Notes: generated from the letters alone by a model not told the origin. A DNA stretch of 64,000 nt from an unicellular cyanobacterium SU2 (GCA_002110465.1 NEED01000082.1:1-64000), one strand, 5' to 3'. Counted from the first letter of the stretch, positions 19,501 to 28,704 are shown. Numbers and translations are program-made.

Positions 19501-19582
19501 TTTTTTTGATAATACTTTTGTAAAAGGTTTGTCCGCCCCCTACTTTACTGAATAAATCAAAATCTGCAATCAGAACTTTCAT
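16577..19582 (-). CDS. Bifunctional glycosyltransferase: GT4-like plus GT2 domains
   Basis: The 1001-residue protein has two enzyme halves. Residues about 1-390 are a GT4-type (GT-B) transferase, with KVLIADFDLFSKVGGGQTFY at the N-terminus and NFIGRTEKRKGPDIFIDLVWW plus FVPSRYDTLNLVALESLFSGCPTVIG as the donor-binding motif. A helical linker at about 420-600 contains a basic stretch rich in KSQVKSQIK. Residues about 625-860 are a GT2 (GT-A) domain: RVSVIVSLYNAAEKLPLFLK, ILVDSGSPGD and SFLGVDETI in place of DxD. It overlaps the downstream FkbM gene by one base. It probably adds two sugars during synthesis of a surface polysaccharide; donor and acceptor are unknown. Confidence 0.85.
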   Translation of the reverse strand: MKVLIADFDLFSKVGGGQTFYKSIIKKNPHIEFYYIAEKESLDTSRPFNAHALEYQEEFLITDFKNFFEVTPPKWVERAFVMASNIAASAAGQKFDIIDVPDYEQWGIFLKPALNRYQVNFERIALSMHGKISKTLRLDWFDFGEENIPLDLQEKMQYKAVDIRYGISKSYLDEWREISDLPSHYYNPLHFFDLPKPTQCLPSKAAPSLNFIGRTEKRKGPDIFIDLVWWIPRSGYSEARIIGPHSYNYNNTISSQSYLEKMLENRLKDLSIRPPVNKKELVEIFASKSITFVPSRYDTLNLVALESLFSGCPTVIGNGAGVCRFLKEQFPQVPFITIDINDIYSSLPAITQVLDNYEEYRQKLVNGILGANLEVTDPELEDIYNQSSVTDTETTNELDQWYSQLITYWESGQFGFSLSKIPIIKAAKSQVKSQIKPVYKQVKKTIGEVKEQLRKPLEETSNAQVLKSPKLIKRYKYTFNASELNQKDLGNKVKECWKLGSAFEADVQNLQDRLGNGYRIDRVRLWREIARLEELRGNDFVAATYKVRGMRLLDGDRFGDLPFVLQTLEKKGLSREAQALQAMYGNLAERESRCQSLIEQAFNDNKHNNPNWEYEFIDDRRDKSSYRVSVIVSLYNAAEKLPLFLKTLQHQSLMQSGEGEIILVDSGSPGDEYAVFQQLAPELNLPILYVRSQGRETIQTAWNRGISLSKAPYLSFLGVDETILPECLEVLAKELDKDPELDWVIGHSLVTNVDKQGSWVNDIMPYYRSEYKQDLVYLETCYLSWVGALYRRSIHERFGYYDGTFRGAGDTEFKSRILPFIKSKVVDQTLGVFWNYPDERTTQSPQAEIEDLRAWYLHRTLAGVRYAFAKRKVEEIEQLIYLCLCYRKSYCRHTSTDLEYAYNLSLYLKEIAPESQALKYFSGIKTLVNAYRELDWMPKLSRFSPLGRMIQTRNIAHKIQQKHLASWNREMSLGLQPTYTIFNDNRHEQHAFLWFTEVEKS

Positions 19583-20008
19583 AATATTTGGTTAATAACG
19601 TTTCTCTAGTTTAAACTTATCTTTTATCTTGGTAGTAAGCCCTTACTACCAACTTGTTTATTTTACGTTTTGTTAAAGCTACTTACTTAGGAAGTCCTTT
19701 CGGACTTACCCAATGAGGTTGAAGTCTTTAAAATTACAAACTCTATGAAATACACAGTTAAATTTCGTCAAGGGACTTAGTTTAGTTAGTGGGTTAAAAT
19801 CATTGCATTCGTAAAATCTTAGGCACAACAGTCAAGTAAGTCAACTGATTAATGGTAAATAATCTTAATGCTTAACTTAATTTTAGTTTAAAATACCTAA
19901 TCATTGATGTTGAATTGAGCAGTCCCAAGAGAAAAAATTTCCATCAAGTTATACTTGTCACTACTCGACGGGTGAATTTTAGGGTAGGTTCCCCAAAGTA
20001 AATGGTGA
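19583..20008. other. Intergenic region between the two large glycosyltransferase genes
   Basis: This 426-base AT-rich gap contains the palindrome at 19629-19652 and a second small hairpin, AAGTCC-TTTC-GGACTT, near 19690. It must carry the promoter for the 1001-residue glycosyltransferase operon at its low-coordinate end. No RNA gene or convincing frame was seen. Confidence 0.45.
19629..19652. repeat. Dispersed palindrome
   Basis: TTGGTAGTAAG and CTTACTACCAA form perfect 11-base arms around CC. The half-site GTAGTAAGG also occurs beside the hairpin at 8551-8570, suggesting a dispersed palindromic family in this genome. Confidence 0.6.
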
Positions 20009-23000
20009 TTAAAGTTCGATCAGTTCTTTATACAAAGAGTATAAACGACGATAATCGTATTTTTGGGCTAAAATTTTCGCTTTTTTGCTAATTTCTTCTT
20101 TTTTTTCTTCGTTATGGAGAAGATAGGAAATTTGTAAAGGATAATCTGTTAAGCGATCGCAGATAATGGCTTCTTGTTCTGATATTACGGGATAACCTCT
20201 AAAGGCGACGGTAGTTCCCAAAATAACTTTCCCATAAGCCATAGCTTCCATAATTTTAAGAGAAGTTCCTGTTCCCGACAGAATAGGTGAAATAATAATA
20301 GAGGCTTTGTCATAAAGCAATGATAGAAGTTGATTTTCTACTTTTCCTAAAGATAAAAAGTTATCTTGGTGTTCTGGTTGCCAACAGCTACCAACCACGA
20401 TAAAGTTACAATCGATATGGGGATACTCCTGAGAAAAATCTTGAGCAATTTGGCGAATTTTTTCAACCGCTTCTACGTTAGGAGGATGTTGACTTCCTAC
20501 AAATAAACAAAACGGTTGCTTGACTAATTTCAAAAGGTTGTTATCTAATTTGTCTAATAAATCTTCCTGATTCTCTATAAATTTATCTAACTCTAAATCA
20601 ACTGGATTAGGAATTACTTTAGCATCTAATCCATACTGGGTTAAGAAGTCTCTATCATTTTGGGAAACACAAATTAAATGATCGGCTTGTTTAAGTCCTT
20701 CAATTTCTTCTGCTAAAGCAATTTTTCCTGGAAGCGTTGAGTTATCTAATTGTTGGCAAAGAATATCATGAGCAGTGATAATTAATTTCGTCTTATACTG
20801 ACTGCAAATTTGAGCAACCGTCAACGCCCAAAAAGGGTATTCTAAAATAATTACATCAGCCCATTCTGCTACTGTTTCCACCTGTCTTATAAAGTCATTA
20901 TCGAAGCGATATTGATAATAAATCCAGGGTAGCCAATGATTCCATTCATTAGTTATTTTTGGCTGTTTATTATTAGCTAAACTTAAATTTAAAGCGTTCC
21001 ACCAAGATTGATAAGCATCAGCATAAATATCTTTAACTAAAAAGTAGTTAGCATGGGATTGTTGATAATAAGTATAGTGAATATTATATTGTCTAAAATC
21101 TTTTTCTTCTCCTGGGGTAAACAGCCAAACTTGATAAGATTGTAACTTAAGATAATCAATTAATAATCCAACTCGTTTACTAGCCCCACTTTTGCGTTCT
21201 AAAATATCACCCCAAGGATACAAAATTGCCACTTTCTTATAACCTTCTTTAAGGGGTGACGCTTTCTCTTTCAGGAGTGAAAACAAAACCTCATTCATTA
21301 AGCTAAAATACTCAGAATTTGAAAATTTATTAACTTCTTTTTTATTATCAGCCGGTAAAAGATAAGTCTGAAGAAGACTAACTTTCTCTTTGACTTTTTC
21401 TAACTCATAATCATGGTGAAATATTAACCCATTACATTGATTAAGCAATTGGCATTCTAGTTGATATTCAGCATCATGAATATCTCGATTGTTATTGAGA
21501 GCATATTGATAAGATAAAATTTCAGAAACTTCACAAATAATCGGATATTTATTTAAAGAAAATTTTTCAATAATACTCCAATTAGCAATGGAGTTCATAA
21601 AAATAACATCAAACTGATTGTTTTCTAATAATTGACTAAAAAATGAAGGAATATCTAAATTATATCTTTCAACTAGATCCCGTAGTAAACTGGTTTTATT
21701 ACTGTATACTTCTTCGCTATATTGACGAGGGTTAATACTTTGAGGAATTGAATCAGGAATTTTATAGTTAACAATGCAATTTTGAGTAATAGAATAATCT
21801 TGATTAATCGCAGTTATTATTTGACTTAATTGATTTTTAAAACTCTCAAAATTTTCCTGTCTCCAATTCTGGTTACTAGCAAAAAATAAACCATAGATTT
21901 CATAGCCACAACGAGACAAATACTCAATCTGTTTTAGTATTGCCTTTTGCTTATTATTTTTCTCTAATAAACAATCACCTTCGAGGATTAAAAGAATTTT
22001 TACAACTAGATGATTAACAATTTCTGAGGAAGGTAAATCAATTTTTATGGTTTCAGAACTAGATTCCAATTTTTGAGTTAAATAATTTTTCTGACTTAAT
22101 AAACATTTAACTAAAGAATCTGGCGAATTTTGTTCTTTCCATTGCCCAGAAAATTGCTTTGCTGCTTCTGTTAACTGAGGTAAATTTTCAATAACGTTAA
22201 TAATACTTTCAGGAATTTTATCAACCGTTTCATAAATCCTTGCTCGTGATGAATCAACCTGTTTTGCCAACCAACTATTAGACGGAACAACAACTGGTTT
22301 TCCTGCTGCTAATGCTTCAGTTAATACCCCTGAAGTTCGGACGCGATAACTATTAGGATCATAAGGTAAAATAAGGACATCAGCTTCTCCCAAAATATGA
22401 TAATAATCATCAGGAGACATCGCTTCTTTGATTAAAGAGACTTTTTGATGAGGATATCTTTCTAACTGAAGACGTGCTGTAGGAATATCTCCCATTCCTC
22501 CCTCAATGTTAAAGTTAGATTGTATAGTAAATTTTATTTTTCCTGGTTGAATATAATCTGTCCATAAAACATCAACAATATCAGGTAAATATTGATACCC
22601 TTTTTCTGGTCTAGCATCCCCTAAGTAAACAATATTAACAGGTTTCTTGAAATCTTTTTCTTGAGTAATATCTTTAAGTTTTTCTTGACGAAAAGGAATA
22701 GGAATTTTGCAAAATACAACTGAACTAAGGGTGTTATGCCGTTGAACAAGGTCTTCTGTATCTGTATAAAATTTGATTTTTACTGGCCAAAGATTTGATT
22801 CGTAACACTGCTCAAGAATACCTTTTAATCCCATTCCTTTAGGATAAACAACTAAAGGATCTTCAATATCGCGCCTGAGTAAAATATGAAATTGAGGCTG
22901 TATGGAAAAATCACCACTTTTTAATAAATGATAGATATCTTCAACTTGTTCAATTCCAATAGTATGAATAAAAATATGATCTTCTGGCGTAACATCGAGA

Positions 23001-23593
23001 GCTTTAAGCACTTTCGATAAAGTTTCCTTAAAACTTGTGGGCTGATGCGTTAATAGGGTTAATAATTTCTGATTAATTTTAGAAAAAATAAGATTAATAC
23101 TGAACCTGAATAAACCCCAAATAATTTTAAATATTCCCCATAGCGTATTAGATAAAGGAATAGACCGTAACAGTTCAATATCTTTATTAATCCAATCCCA
23201 AAGTCTTGAGGTACTTCCTTGAACTTTTTCCAGAAAAATCCGTAATTTAGGGTTACTTAAGTTCCAATAAGTTAAGTTAAATTTTAAAATTGATTCTGTT
23301 TTTTGATATAATTTTTCTAGAGGTTTATCGTTGAGGATGCCTAGAATTTTTCGTAATGATGATTTCCAAGCTAGAGACTTCTGAATACTAACAGGATTAT
23401 TAAACCAATCCACCTCAAAAACAGAGATCATCTGAAGATTAGGGTGATATAGTGCTTTAGGAAAACTATGATTAGCAACAATAATCGGGTGATAACCTTG
23501 TCTAGCGGCTGCTTCAGCGACAGACACACTACATTCATAGTGGTGTCCTTGGAGATTACATAATGAATGGTCGATGATAATAAACTTTTTCAC
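20009..23593 (-). CDS. Tandem GT4-type glycosyltransferase, 1194 residues
   Basis: The protein joins two GT-B glycosyltransferases. The first (about residues 1-500) begins KKFIIIDHSLCNLQGHHYE and carries VYLGDARPEKGYQYLPDIVDVLW and LPYDPNSYRVRTSGVLTEALAAGKPVVVP. The middle (about 530-750) is less conserved and may be part of a third Rossmann-like unit (VVKILLILEGDCLLEKNN). The last (about 790-1194) contains VAILYPWGDILERKSGASKRV, CVSQNDRDFL, LFVGSQHPPNVEAVEKI and ISPILSGTGTSLKIMEAMAYGKVI. Two donor-binding motifs imply two transfer reactions. It is the most upstream gene of the minus-strand glycan block but is separated by 426 bases from the next gene, so it may have its own promoter. Confidence 0.85.
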   Translation of the reverse strand: MKKFIIIDHSLCNLQGHHYECSVSVAEAAARQGYHPIIVANHSFPKALYHPNLQMISVFEVDWFNNPVSIQKSLAWKSSLRKILGILNDKPLEKLYQKTESILKFNLTYWNLSNPKLRIFLEKVQGSTSRLWDWINKDIELLRSIPLSNTLWGIFKIIWGLFRFSINLIFSKINQKLLTLLTHQPTSFKETLSKVLKALDVTPEDHIFIHTIGIEQVEDIYHLLKSGDFSIQPQFHILLRRDIEDPLVVYPKGMGLKGILEQCYESNLWPVKIKFYTDTEDLVQRHNTLSSVVFCKIPIPFRQEKLKDITQEKDFKKPVNIVYLGDARPEKGYQYLPDIVDVLWTDYIQPGKIKFTIQSNFNIEGGMGDIPTARLQLERYPHQKVSLIKEAMSPDDYYHILGEADVLILPYDPNSYRVRTSGVLTEALAAGKPVVVPSNSWLAKQVDSSRARIYETVDKIPESIINVIENLPQLTEAAKQFSGQWKEQNSPDSLVKCLLSQKNYLTQKLESSSETIKIDLPSSEIVNHLVVKILLILEGDCLLEKNNKQKAILKQIEYLSRCGYEIYGLFFASNQNWRQENFESFKNQLSQIITAINQDYSITQNCIVNYKIPDSIPQSINPRQYSEEVYSNKTSLLRDLVERYNLDIPSFFSQLLENNQFDVIFMNSIANWSIIEKFSLNKYPIICEVSEILSYQYALNNNRDIHDAEYQLECQLLNQCNGLIFHHDYELEKVKEKVSLLQTYLLPADNKKEVNKFSNSEYFSLMNEVLFSLLKEKASPLKEGYKKVAILYPWGDILERKSGASKRVGLLIDYLKLQSYQVWLFTPGEEKDFRQYNIHYTYYQQSHANYFLVKDIYADAYQSWWNALNLSLANNKQPKITNEWNHWLPWIYYQYRFDNDFIRQVETVAEWADVIILEYPFWALTVAQICSQYKTKLIITAHDILCQQLDNSTLPGKIALAEEIEGLKQADHLICVSQNDRDFLTQYGLDAKVIPNPVDLELDKFIENQEDLLDKLDNNLLKLVKQPFCLFVGSQHPPNVEAVEKIRQIAQDFSQEYPHIDCNFIVVGSCWQPEHQDNFLSLGKVENQLLSLLYDKASIIISPILSGTGTSLKIMEAMAYGKVILGTTVAFRGYPVISEQEAIICDRLTDYPLQISYLLHNEEKKEEISKKAKILAQKYDYRRLYSLYKELIEL

Positions 23594-23701
23594 AACGATT
23601 GTAGGAACAAGATTTATGGTGACTTGTAACTATATTATTTGATTATTTTTTTGGAATATGCGCGATCGCGGCACAATAGATTATACTCCCATTAATTGAT
23701 T

Positions 23702-24412
23702 ATGAACCATCAAAGCTGGCATTCCGCCACAGAAATTCAAGGAATCTTTGATCGCATTGCCCCTGTTTACGATCAACTCAATAACGCCCTAAGTTTTGGA
23801 CAACATCGCGTCTGGAAGCTAATGGCAGTTAAATGGAGTGAACCCAAACCAGGGGATAGAGGATTAGATGTGTGTTGTGGAAGTGGAGATTTAACCCAAT
23901 TATTAGCCCGTAAAGTTGGGAAAACAGGGAAGGTAGTCGGATTAGATTTTGCCACCAAACAGTTAGCGATCGCCCGTCAACGATCTCTTCGTGAATCACC
24001 TTTACTATCAATTGATTGGGTCGAAGGAGATGCCCTTAATTTACCCTTTGAGGATAATACATTCAATTGTGTCACCATGGGCTATGGACTGCGAAATGTC
24101 ACCGATATTCCCCGTTGTTTAGAGGAATTATATCGCGTCCTAAAAGTAGGCTCAAAAGTTGCCATTCTTGACTTCCATCGTCCTTCTCAACCGTTAATGC
24201 GTCATTTTCAACAATGGTACTTGCAAACTTTAGTGGTTCCCACCGCCGAAAACTTTGGCTTAACCAAAGAATACGCCTACATCAACCCCAGTTTAGAACG
24301 ATTTCCTAGCGGAACTCAACAGGTCAAATTAGCCTATGAAACAGGATTTACCCACACAGTCCATTATCCTATTGCCATGGGAATGATGGGGGTATTAGTG
24401 GCTACCAAGTAA
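23702..24412 (+). CDS. menG: Demethylphylloquinone methyltransferase (MenG/UbiE family)
   Basis: The protein of about 236 residues methylates 2-phytyl-1,4-naphthoquinol in the last step of phylloquinone synthesis, the cofactor of photosystem I. UbiE/MenG motifs are present: FDRIAPVYDQLNNALSFGQHRVWK, LDVCCGSGDLTQLLA (SAM loop), VGLDFATKQLAIARQR, GYGLRNVTDIPRCLEELYRVLK and VAILDFHRP. In cyanobacteria this enzyme serves phylloquinone rather than ubiquinone. A TTG at 23696 is possible, but the ATG at 23702 is the better start. It is divergent from the glycosyltransferase gene, with a HIP1 site in between at about 23660. Confidence 0.93.
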   Translation: MNHQSWHSATEIQGIFDRIAPVYDQLNNALSFGQHRVWKLMAVKWSEPKPGDRGLDVCCGSGDLTQLLARKVGKTGKVVGLDFATKQLAIARQRSLRESPLLSIDWVEGDALNLPFEDNTFNCVTMGYGLRNVTDIPRCLEELYRVLKVGSKVAILDFHRPSQPLMRHFQQWYLQTLVVPTAENFGLTKEYAYINPSLERFPSGTQQVKLAYETGFTHTVHYPIAMGMMGVLVATK

Positions 24413-24483
24413 AATATTAATAATAGATAAAGAAGAAAATTTAACTCTTGTCTTCTTTTTCCTCCTCTTTCCCTCAATAAACT

Positions 24484-24942
24484 ATGTCATCTCGCCAAAT
24501 TTTTGAACAATCAATTTCTATTAAATCCAGTGCAACTATTGTTGAACAATGTATTACAGATTTAGAATTAATGCACCGTTGGTTGAACCCTGCATTGAAG
24601 TGTGAACCTGTTAGAAAATGGTCAACTGAAATTGGCGGAAGAAGTCGTTTTATTATTAAAATTCCTCTAATTAATCCTACTTTATCTAGTGAAGTTGTAG
24701 AAAGAGAACCAGGGTTAATTGTTTGGAAATTTGAGGGATTCTTTAAAGGACGCGATCGCTGGGAATGTCAACCAACAGCCACAGGAACGAAATTAATTAA
24801 CCGATTTGAATTTGAAATTCCTAACCCCCTAGTTTCTTGGGGATTTAATCAATTTGCTGCTAATTGGACTAAAACTGATATGCAAGCACAATTAAGACGA
24901 CTTAAAAGAGTTGCTGAGGAAATTTATCAGTTAAGTAGGTAG
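24484..24942 (+). CDS. SRPBCC (START-like) family protein
   Basis: The 152-residue protein has the helix-grip layout of polyketide cyclase/dehydrase-like SRPBCC proteins: FEQSISIKSSATIVEQCITDLELMHRWLNPA at the start, a beta-sheet middle (LIVWKFEGFFKGRDRWEC, TGTKLINRFEFEI) and a long C-terminal helix (ADMQAQLRRLKRVAEEIYQ-like). These bind hydrophobic ligands or lipids; the ligand here is unknown. It follows menG by 71 bases on the same strand, so co-transcription is plausible. Confidence 0.75.
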   Translation: MSSRQIFEQSISIKSSATIVEQCITDLELMHRWLNPALKCEPVRKWSTEIGGRSRFIIKIPLINPTLSSEVVEREPGLIVWKFEGFFKGRDRWECQPTATGTKLINRFEFEIPNPLVSWGFNQFAANWTKTDMQAQLRRLKRVAEEIYQLSR

Positions 24943-25225
24943 AAAAATTGACTTTAACTCTAAAAAGCTAATCTACTGAAACTTCTCAAGAGAATAATAG
25001 CCGTAACAGTCCGACTGCATGAGCTTGTTATAAGTCTTCGCTCCGATTCTCATCTTAATCGAGAGCTAATTCCCTTTCTTTAAATTCAAGCACGGCATAC
25101 CATTCGACTCAAATATGTGAGTCGTCGTACAAAGAAAAGGTACTTGTACTATACTATTGCTTACTTTCTCTATAATTAAGTCTGTTTTTAATTATCAGCT
25201 TAGCCTGGTCTGTAGCACCAAAATT

Positions 25226-25516
25226 TTAGGTATGCTCTCGTATCTTAAACCACATAACAATTCCAGTAATAGCTAACATTAAAACCCCAAAAGCATTGAG
25301 AAAAGGATAAATAATCTCCAAATTAATTATCCCAAATTTTCCACGATGCAATTCTAGTAACCAGAGAAATTCTTCACTATTCTCTGTTAACACAGCAACC
25401 TGAAATAATGACCCCGTAATTGCCGTTAATAACAACGGAAAGATCATTAAGGGGGCAATAGCATAGTGTAAATAACGTAAACGCATATTATCCATTAATT
25501 CATCAAGCTTAAGCAT
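25226..25516 (-). CDS. PepSY-associated transmembrane protein
   Basis: The 96-residue protein has two membrane helices, at about 15-38 (HYAIAPLMIFPLLLTAITGSLFQV) and 68-88 (FLNAFGVLMLAITGIVMWF). The ITG..L pattern and the C-terminal GIVMWFKIR match the helices of PepSY-TM proteins, and many small cyanobacterial homologues exist. Role unknown. It is transcribed away from ispG. The 283-base stretch downstream shows only a small hairpin ACTCAAATATGTGAGT and no frame. Confidence 0.7.
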   Translation of the reverse strand: MLKLDELMDNMRLRYLHYAIAPLMIFPLLLTAITGSLFQVAVLTENSEEFLWLLELHRGKFGIINLEIIYPFLNAFGVLMLAITGIVMWFKIREHT

Positions 25517-25593
25517 TAGGGAATAGGGAAGATCCCCCTAATCCATTAAAATAAAATCGTAAAACAGTCCCTACCTACCCATCTAAACAGACC

Positions 25594-26814
25594 ATGCCAA
25601 CTCTAGAAACCCCTCAACCCCAAACCTTTTCGAGTCCTGAATTTGATACGACTATTCATCGCCGCAAAACCCGTCCTGTCAAAGTGGGAGACATCACCAT
25701 TGGCGGAGGTTATCCTGTAGTAGTGCAATCGATGATTAATGAGGATACCCTAGATATTGAGGGTTCGGTGGCCGCCATTCGTCGTTTACATGAAATTGGC
25801 TGCGAAATCGTCCGTGTCACTGTCCCTAGTATGGCCCACGCTAAAGCCTTAGCAGAAATTAATCAAAAACTTCTCCAAGTCTATCAACGGGTTCCCTTAG
25901 TAGCTGATGTACACCATAATGGACTGAAAATTGCCCTAGAAGTTGCTAAGCACGTGGATAAGGTTCGTATTAACCCTGGATTATACGTTTTTGAAAAACC
26001 TAGTCCCACCCGTAGCGAATACACTCAATCTGAATTTGATGAAATTGGGGAAAAAATTAGCGAAACTCTAAAACCCTTAGTTATTTCCCTGCGAGATCAA
26101 GGAAAAGCCATGCGAATTGGTGTCAACCACGGTTCTTTGGCCGAACGGATGTTATTTACCTATGGAGATACCCCAGAAGGGATGGTAGAATCAGCCCTAG
26201 AATTTATCCGCATCTGTGAGTCATTAAATTTTCGGAATTTAGTCATTTCTTTGAAAGCTTCCCGCGTTCCCGTCATGTTAGCCGCATATCGCTTGATGGT
26301 AAAACGGATGGACGACTTAGGAATGGACTATCCTCTTCATTTAGGGGTAACAGAAGCAGGGGATGGAGAATATGGACGCATTAAGTCTACTGCGGGAATT
26401 GGAACCCTTCTCGCGGAAGGAATAGGGGATACCATTCGCGTTTCCTTAACTGAGTCTCCCGAAAAAGAAATTCCCGTTTGTTATAGTATTCTCCAAGCGT
26501 TGGGACTGCGTAAAACGATGGTGGAATACGTCGCTTGTCCCTCTTGTGGTCGAACCTTATTTAATCTAGAAGAAGTCTTGCATAAAGTGCGTGAAGCCAC
26601 TAACCACTTAACAGGGTTAGACATAGCAGTGATGGGTTGCATTGTCAATGGGCCAGGAGAAATGGCGGATGCAGACTACGGTTATGTAGGAAAACAAGCT
26701 GGTTATATTTCTCTATATCGAGGACGAGAAGAAATTAAAAAAGTCCCAGAAGATCAAGGGGTTAAAGAATTAATTGAATTAATTAAAGCCGATGGTCGTT
26801 GGGTTGATCCTTAA
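25594..26814 (+). CDS. ispG: 4-hydroxy-3-methylbut-2-enyl diphosphate synthase (IspG/GcpE)
   Basis: IspG carries out the penultimate step of the MEP isoprenoid pathway, converting MEcPP to HMBPP with a [4Fe-4S] cluster; in cyanobacteria the electrons come from ferredoxin. The 406-residue protein has the TIM-barrel signature [24 protein letters not shown] and [17 protein letters not shown]. The cluster ligands lie in [14 protein letters not shown] and [20 protein letters not shown]. Length is normal for the bacterial and cyanobacterial form. An N-terminal extension of about 25 residues with no motif precedes the core. Confidence 0.98.
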   Translation: MPTLETPQPQTFSSPEFDTTIHRRKTRPVKVGDITIGGGYPVVVQSMINEDTLDIEGSVAAIRRLHEIGCEIVRVTVPSMAHAKALAEINQKLLQVYQRVPLVADVHHNGLKIALEVAKHVDKVRINPGLYVFEKPSPTRSEYTQSEFDEIGEKISETLKPLVISLRDQGKAMRIGVNHGSLAERMLFTYGDTPEGMVESALEFIRICESLNFRNLVISLKASRVPVMLAAYRLMVKRMDDLGMDYPLHLGVTEAGDGEYGRIKSTAGIGTLLAEGIGDTIRVSLTESPEKEIPVCYSILQALGLRKTMVEYVACPSCGRTLFNLEEVLHKVREATNHLTGLDIAVMGCIVNGPGEMADADYGYVGKQAGYISLYRGREEIKKVPEDQGVKELIELIKADGRWVDP

Positions 26815-27040
26815 ATATCTTCTACCTTTGAAAATTAATTCTCTTCTGTCACTCTAGAAAATTTAAACGAAGGCAAACCATCTTAACTAATAAAAATTTA
26901 GGGTTCTGCCCTAGTCTGACAGAAGAGTGTCAGTCTAGCTCGATCAAAGGTGAACTCAACATCCTCCTAATGACAGAGTTATAAATGGTTTACAAATGAA
27001 TATATTAAAATGCAAAGTTTTTTAAAGGCTAAAGCAAACT

Positions 27041-28378
27041 GTGGGAAAAAAATTTTGGGGTTATAAGCTCCTTACGAAGCTTTCAAACAAGCCAACACGT
27101 CTGGTTTTATTTGGCTATGCATCATACGTACTCGTTACTTGGATTCTTCTGTGTTTACCGATTAGCTGGCAGTCTAACTCCATTAGCCCACTGGATAATC
27201 TTTTTGTTGCTACGTCCGCAATCAGCACAACAGGATTAGTAACCGTCAATACACCCGACGCTTACAGTTTCTTTGGTGAACTTGTTATTGCCTGTGCTTT
27301 TCAGATAGGGGGTTTGGGCTATATGACATTAGGCTCATTTGTCATCTTAGCTCGAGACAAAACATTACCTTCTACACGGCAAGAAATTGGAGAAACCGTA
27401 TTTTCACTCCCCGATGATTTTAACTTTAAGACCTTTATTCGGCATACTATAATTTTTACCGTGTTGATAGAGATTGCTGGATTCATCGGACTCTATGTTG
27501 GATTTTCTCAAGAGAATGTTTCAAATTCCCTATGGGCAGCAATATTCCATTCAATTTCAGCATTTTGTACCGCAGGATTTAGTATTTTTCCCAATAGCTT
27601 AGTTGACTTTAGAGGCAATTTCTTAATCAATATTGTTATTACGGCTCTTAGCCTATTTGGGGCAATTGGATTTATTGTCGTTTCTGATATTTGGATGAGG
27701 ATAACACACCCAAGAAGAAGTATTACTTTAACCTCTAAAATTATTTTGTATGCAACTTTTAGTTCTATTGTTGCGGGATGGCTCTTTCTGTTCTTTGCTG
27801 ACTCATCAATTGCTGCACTTCCTTTAAGTGAAAGACTTTTATCATCAGGGTTTCAATCTATGACAGCAATGACCACAGTTGGATTCAACTCCCATCCTAT
27901 CGACGCATTAACGAGGGCTTCCGTACTAGTAGTCATCATTCTGATGGTCATCGGTGCTTCTCCATCGGGAACAGGAGGTGGATTAAAAACAACCTCTATT
28001 TCAGCAGCTTTTGGGGTAGTCTGGTCTTCCTTGCGAGGTAGAAGAGACGTTACTTTTTGGGGACGACGTATTCCAATGAACCGCCTGATAGGAGCATTTT
28101 CGGCACTAGTCTTCTACCTTTCTATGTTTTTAGTGGGAAGTCTACTTTTACTGTTGCTTCAAGGACAAAATTTTGAGGACGTCACGTTTGAGGCAGCCTC
28201 TGCATTAGGAACCGTAGGCCTTTCGCGCGGTATTACAGGAGATTTGGTTCCTTTAGGAAAACTTGTCGTTATTGGACTTATGTTTATTGGCCGCGTTGGG
28301 CCGATCACTTTCGCACTAGCATTGTTTAGTCAAACAAAGCAACGTGTCCGCTTTCCAGAAGAAGACATTGCTATCTAG
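27041..28378 (+). CDS. K+ uptake channel subunit KtrB/NtpJ-like (TrkH superfamily)
   Basis: The 445-residue membrane protein shows four pore-loop repeats with the filter glycine: TSAISTTGLVTVN, FHSISAFCTAGFS, FQSMTAMTTVGFN and FEAASALGTVGLS. This is the hallmark of the Trk/Ktr/HKT superfamily. The GASPSGTGGGLKTTSISA loop is typical of KtrB, and the length fits KtrB (about 445). It imports K+, usually Na+-coupled, and needs a KtrA-type nucleotide-binding ring, which is not encoded here. The GTG at 27041 is the apparent start; no clear Shine-Dalgarno is seen. A small hairpin CTGACA/TGTCAG precedes it near 26915. Confidence 0.9.
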   Translation: MGKKFWGYKLLTKLSNKPTRLVLFGYASYVLVTWILLCLPISWQSNSISPLDNLFVATSAISTTGLVTVNTPDAYSFFGELVIACAFQIGGLGYMTLGSFVILARDKTLPSTRQEIGETVFSLPDDFNFKTFIRHTIIFTVLIEIAGFIGLYVGFSQENVSNSLWAAIFHSISAFCTAGFSIFPNSLVDFRGNFLINIVITALSLFGAIGFIVVSDIWMRITHPRRSITLTSKIILYATFSSIVAGWLFLFFADSSIAALPLSERLLSSGFQSMTAMTTVGFNSHPIDALTRASVLVVIILMVIGASPSGTGGGLKTTSISAAFGVVWSSLRGRRDVTFWGRRIPMNRLIGAFSALVFYLSMFLVGSLLLLLLQGQNFEDVTFEAASALGTVGLSRGITGDLVPLGKLVVIGLMFIGRVGPITFALALFSQTKQRVRFPEEDIAI

Positions 28379-28704
28379 CGTGAATTATTCTTGACAGCGA
28401 CTCGGTAATCTGAACTTCAATATTTCCGATACCTGATTTTCATAGTAATGTCTCAATCCCTTCTTGTTCTTCTTCTCTCTTATAATTCTAAATAGTTCGG
28501 AAGTAAATATGGTTAACTATCTTAAGCAACGTAAATAAGACGTGACCTCACTCCCTGCTCTTTCGCTAACCTTAATGAACTATTGTTCATTCCCTAGCAC
28601 TCGTGCTAGAGCTTGCATTCTTTGCAAAAAAAGTGTTATGATAATTTGCCGGGTTAAGCATTTAGCCCTGATAGACCTAAAGCAATCTGTTGTAGGAAAC
28701 GACT
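28379..28704. other. Intergenic leader region of rpsT
   Basis: This 326-base gap holds a perfect palindrome CTAGCAC-TC-GTGCTAG (28594-28609), the rpsT promoter and a leader hairpin, listed separately. The first 200 bases show no frame or RNA gene. Confidence 0.5.
28613..28642 (+). promoter_or_regulatory. Probable rpsT promoter
   Basis: TTGCAT (28613-28618) and TATGAT (28637-28642) are spaced 18 bases, a near-consensus sigma-70 promoter about 60 bases before the rpsT GTG. Just downstream, GGGTTAA/TTAGCCC (about 28650-28667) can form a leader hairpin, a possible site for S20 autoregulation (inference). Confidence 0.6.
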
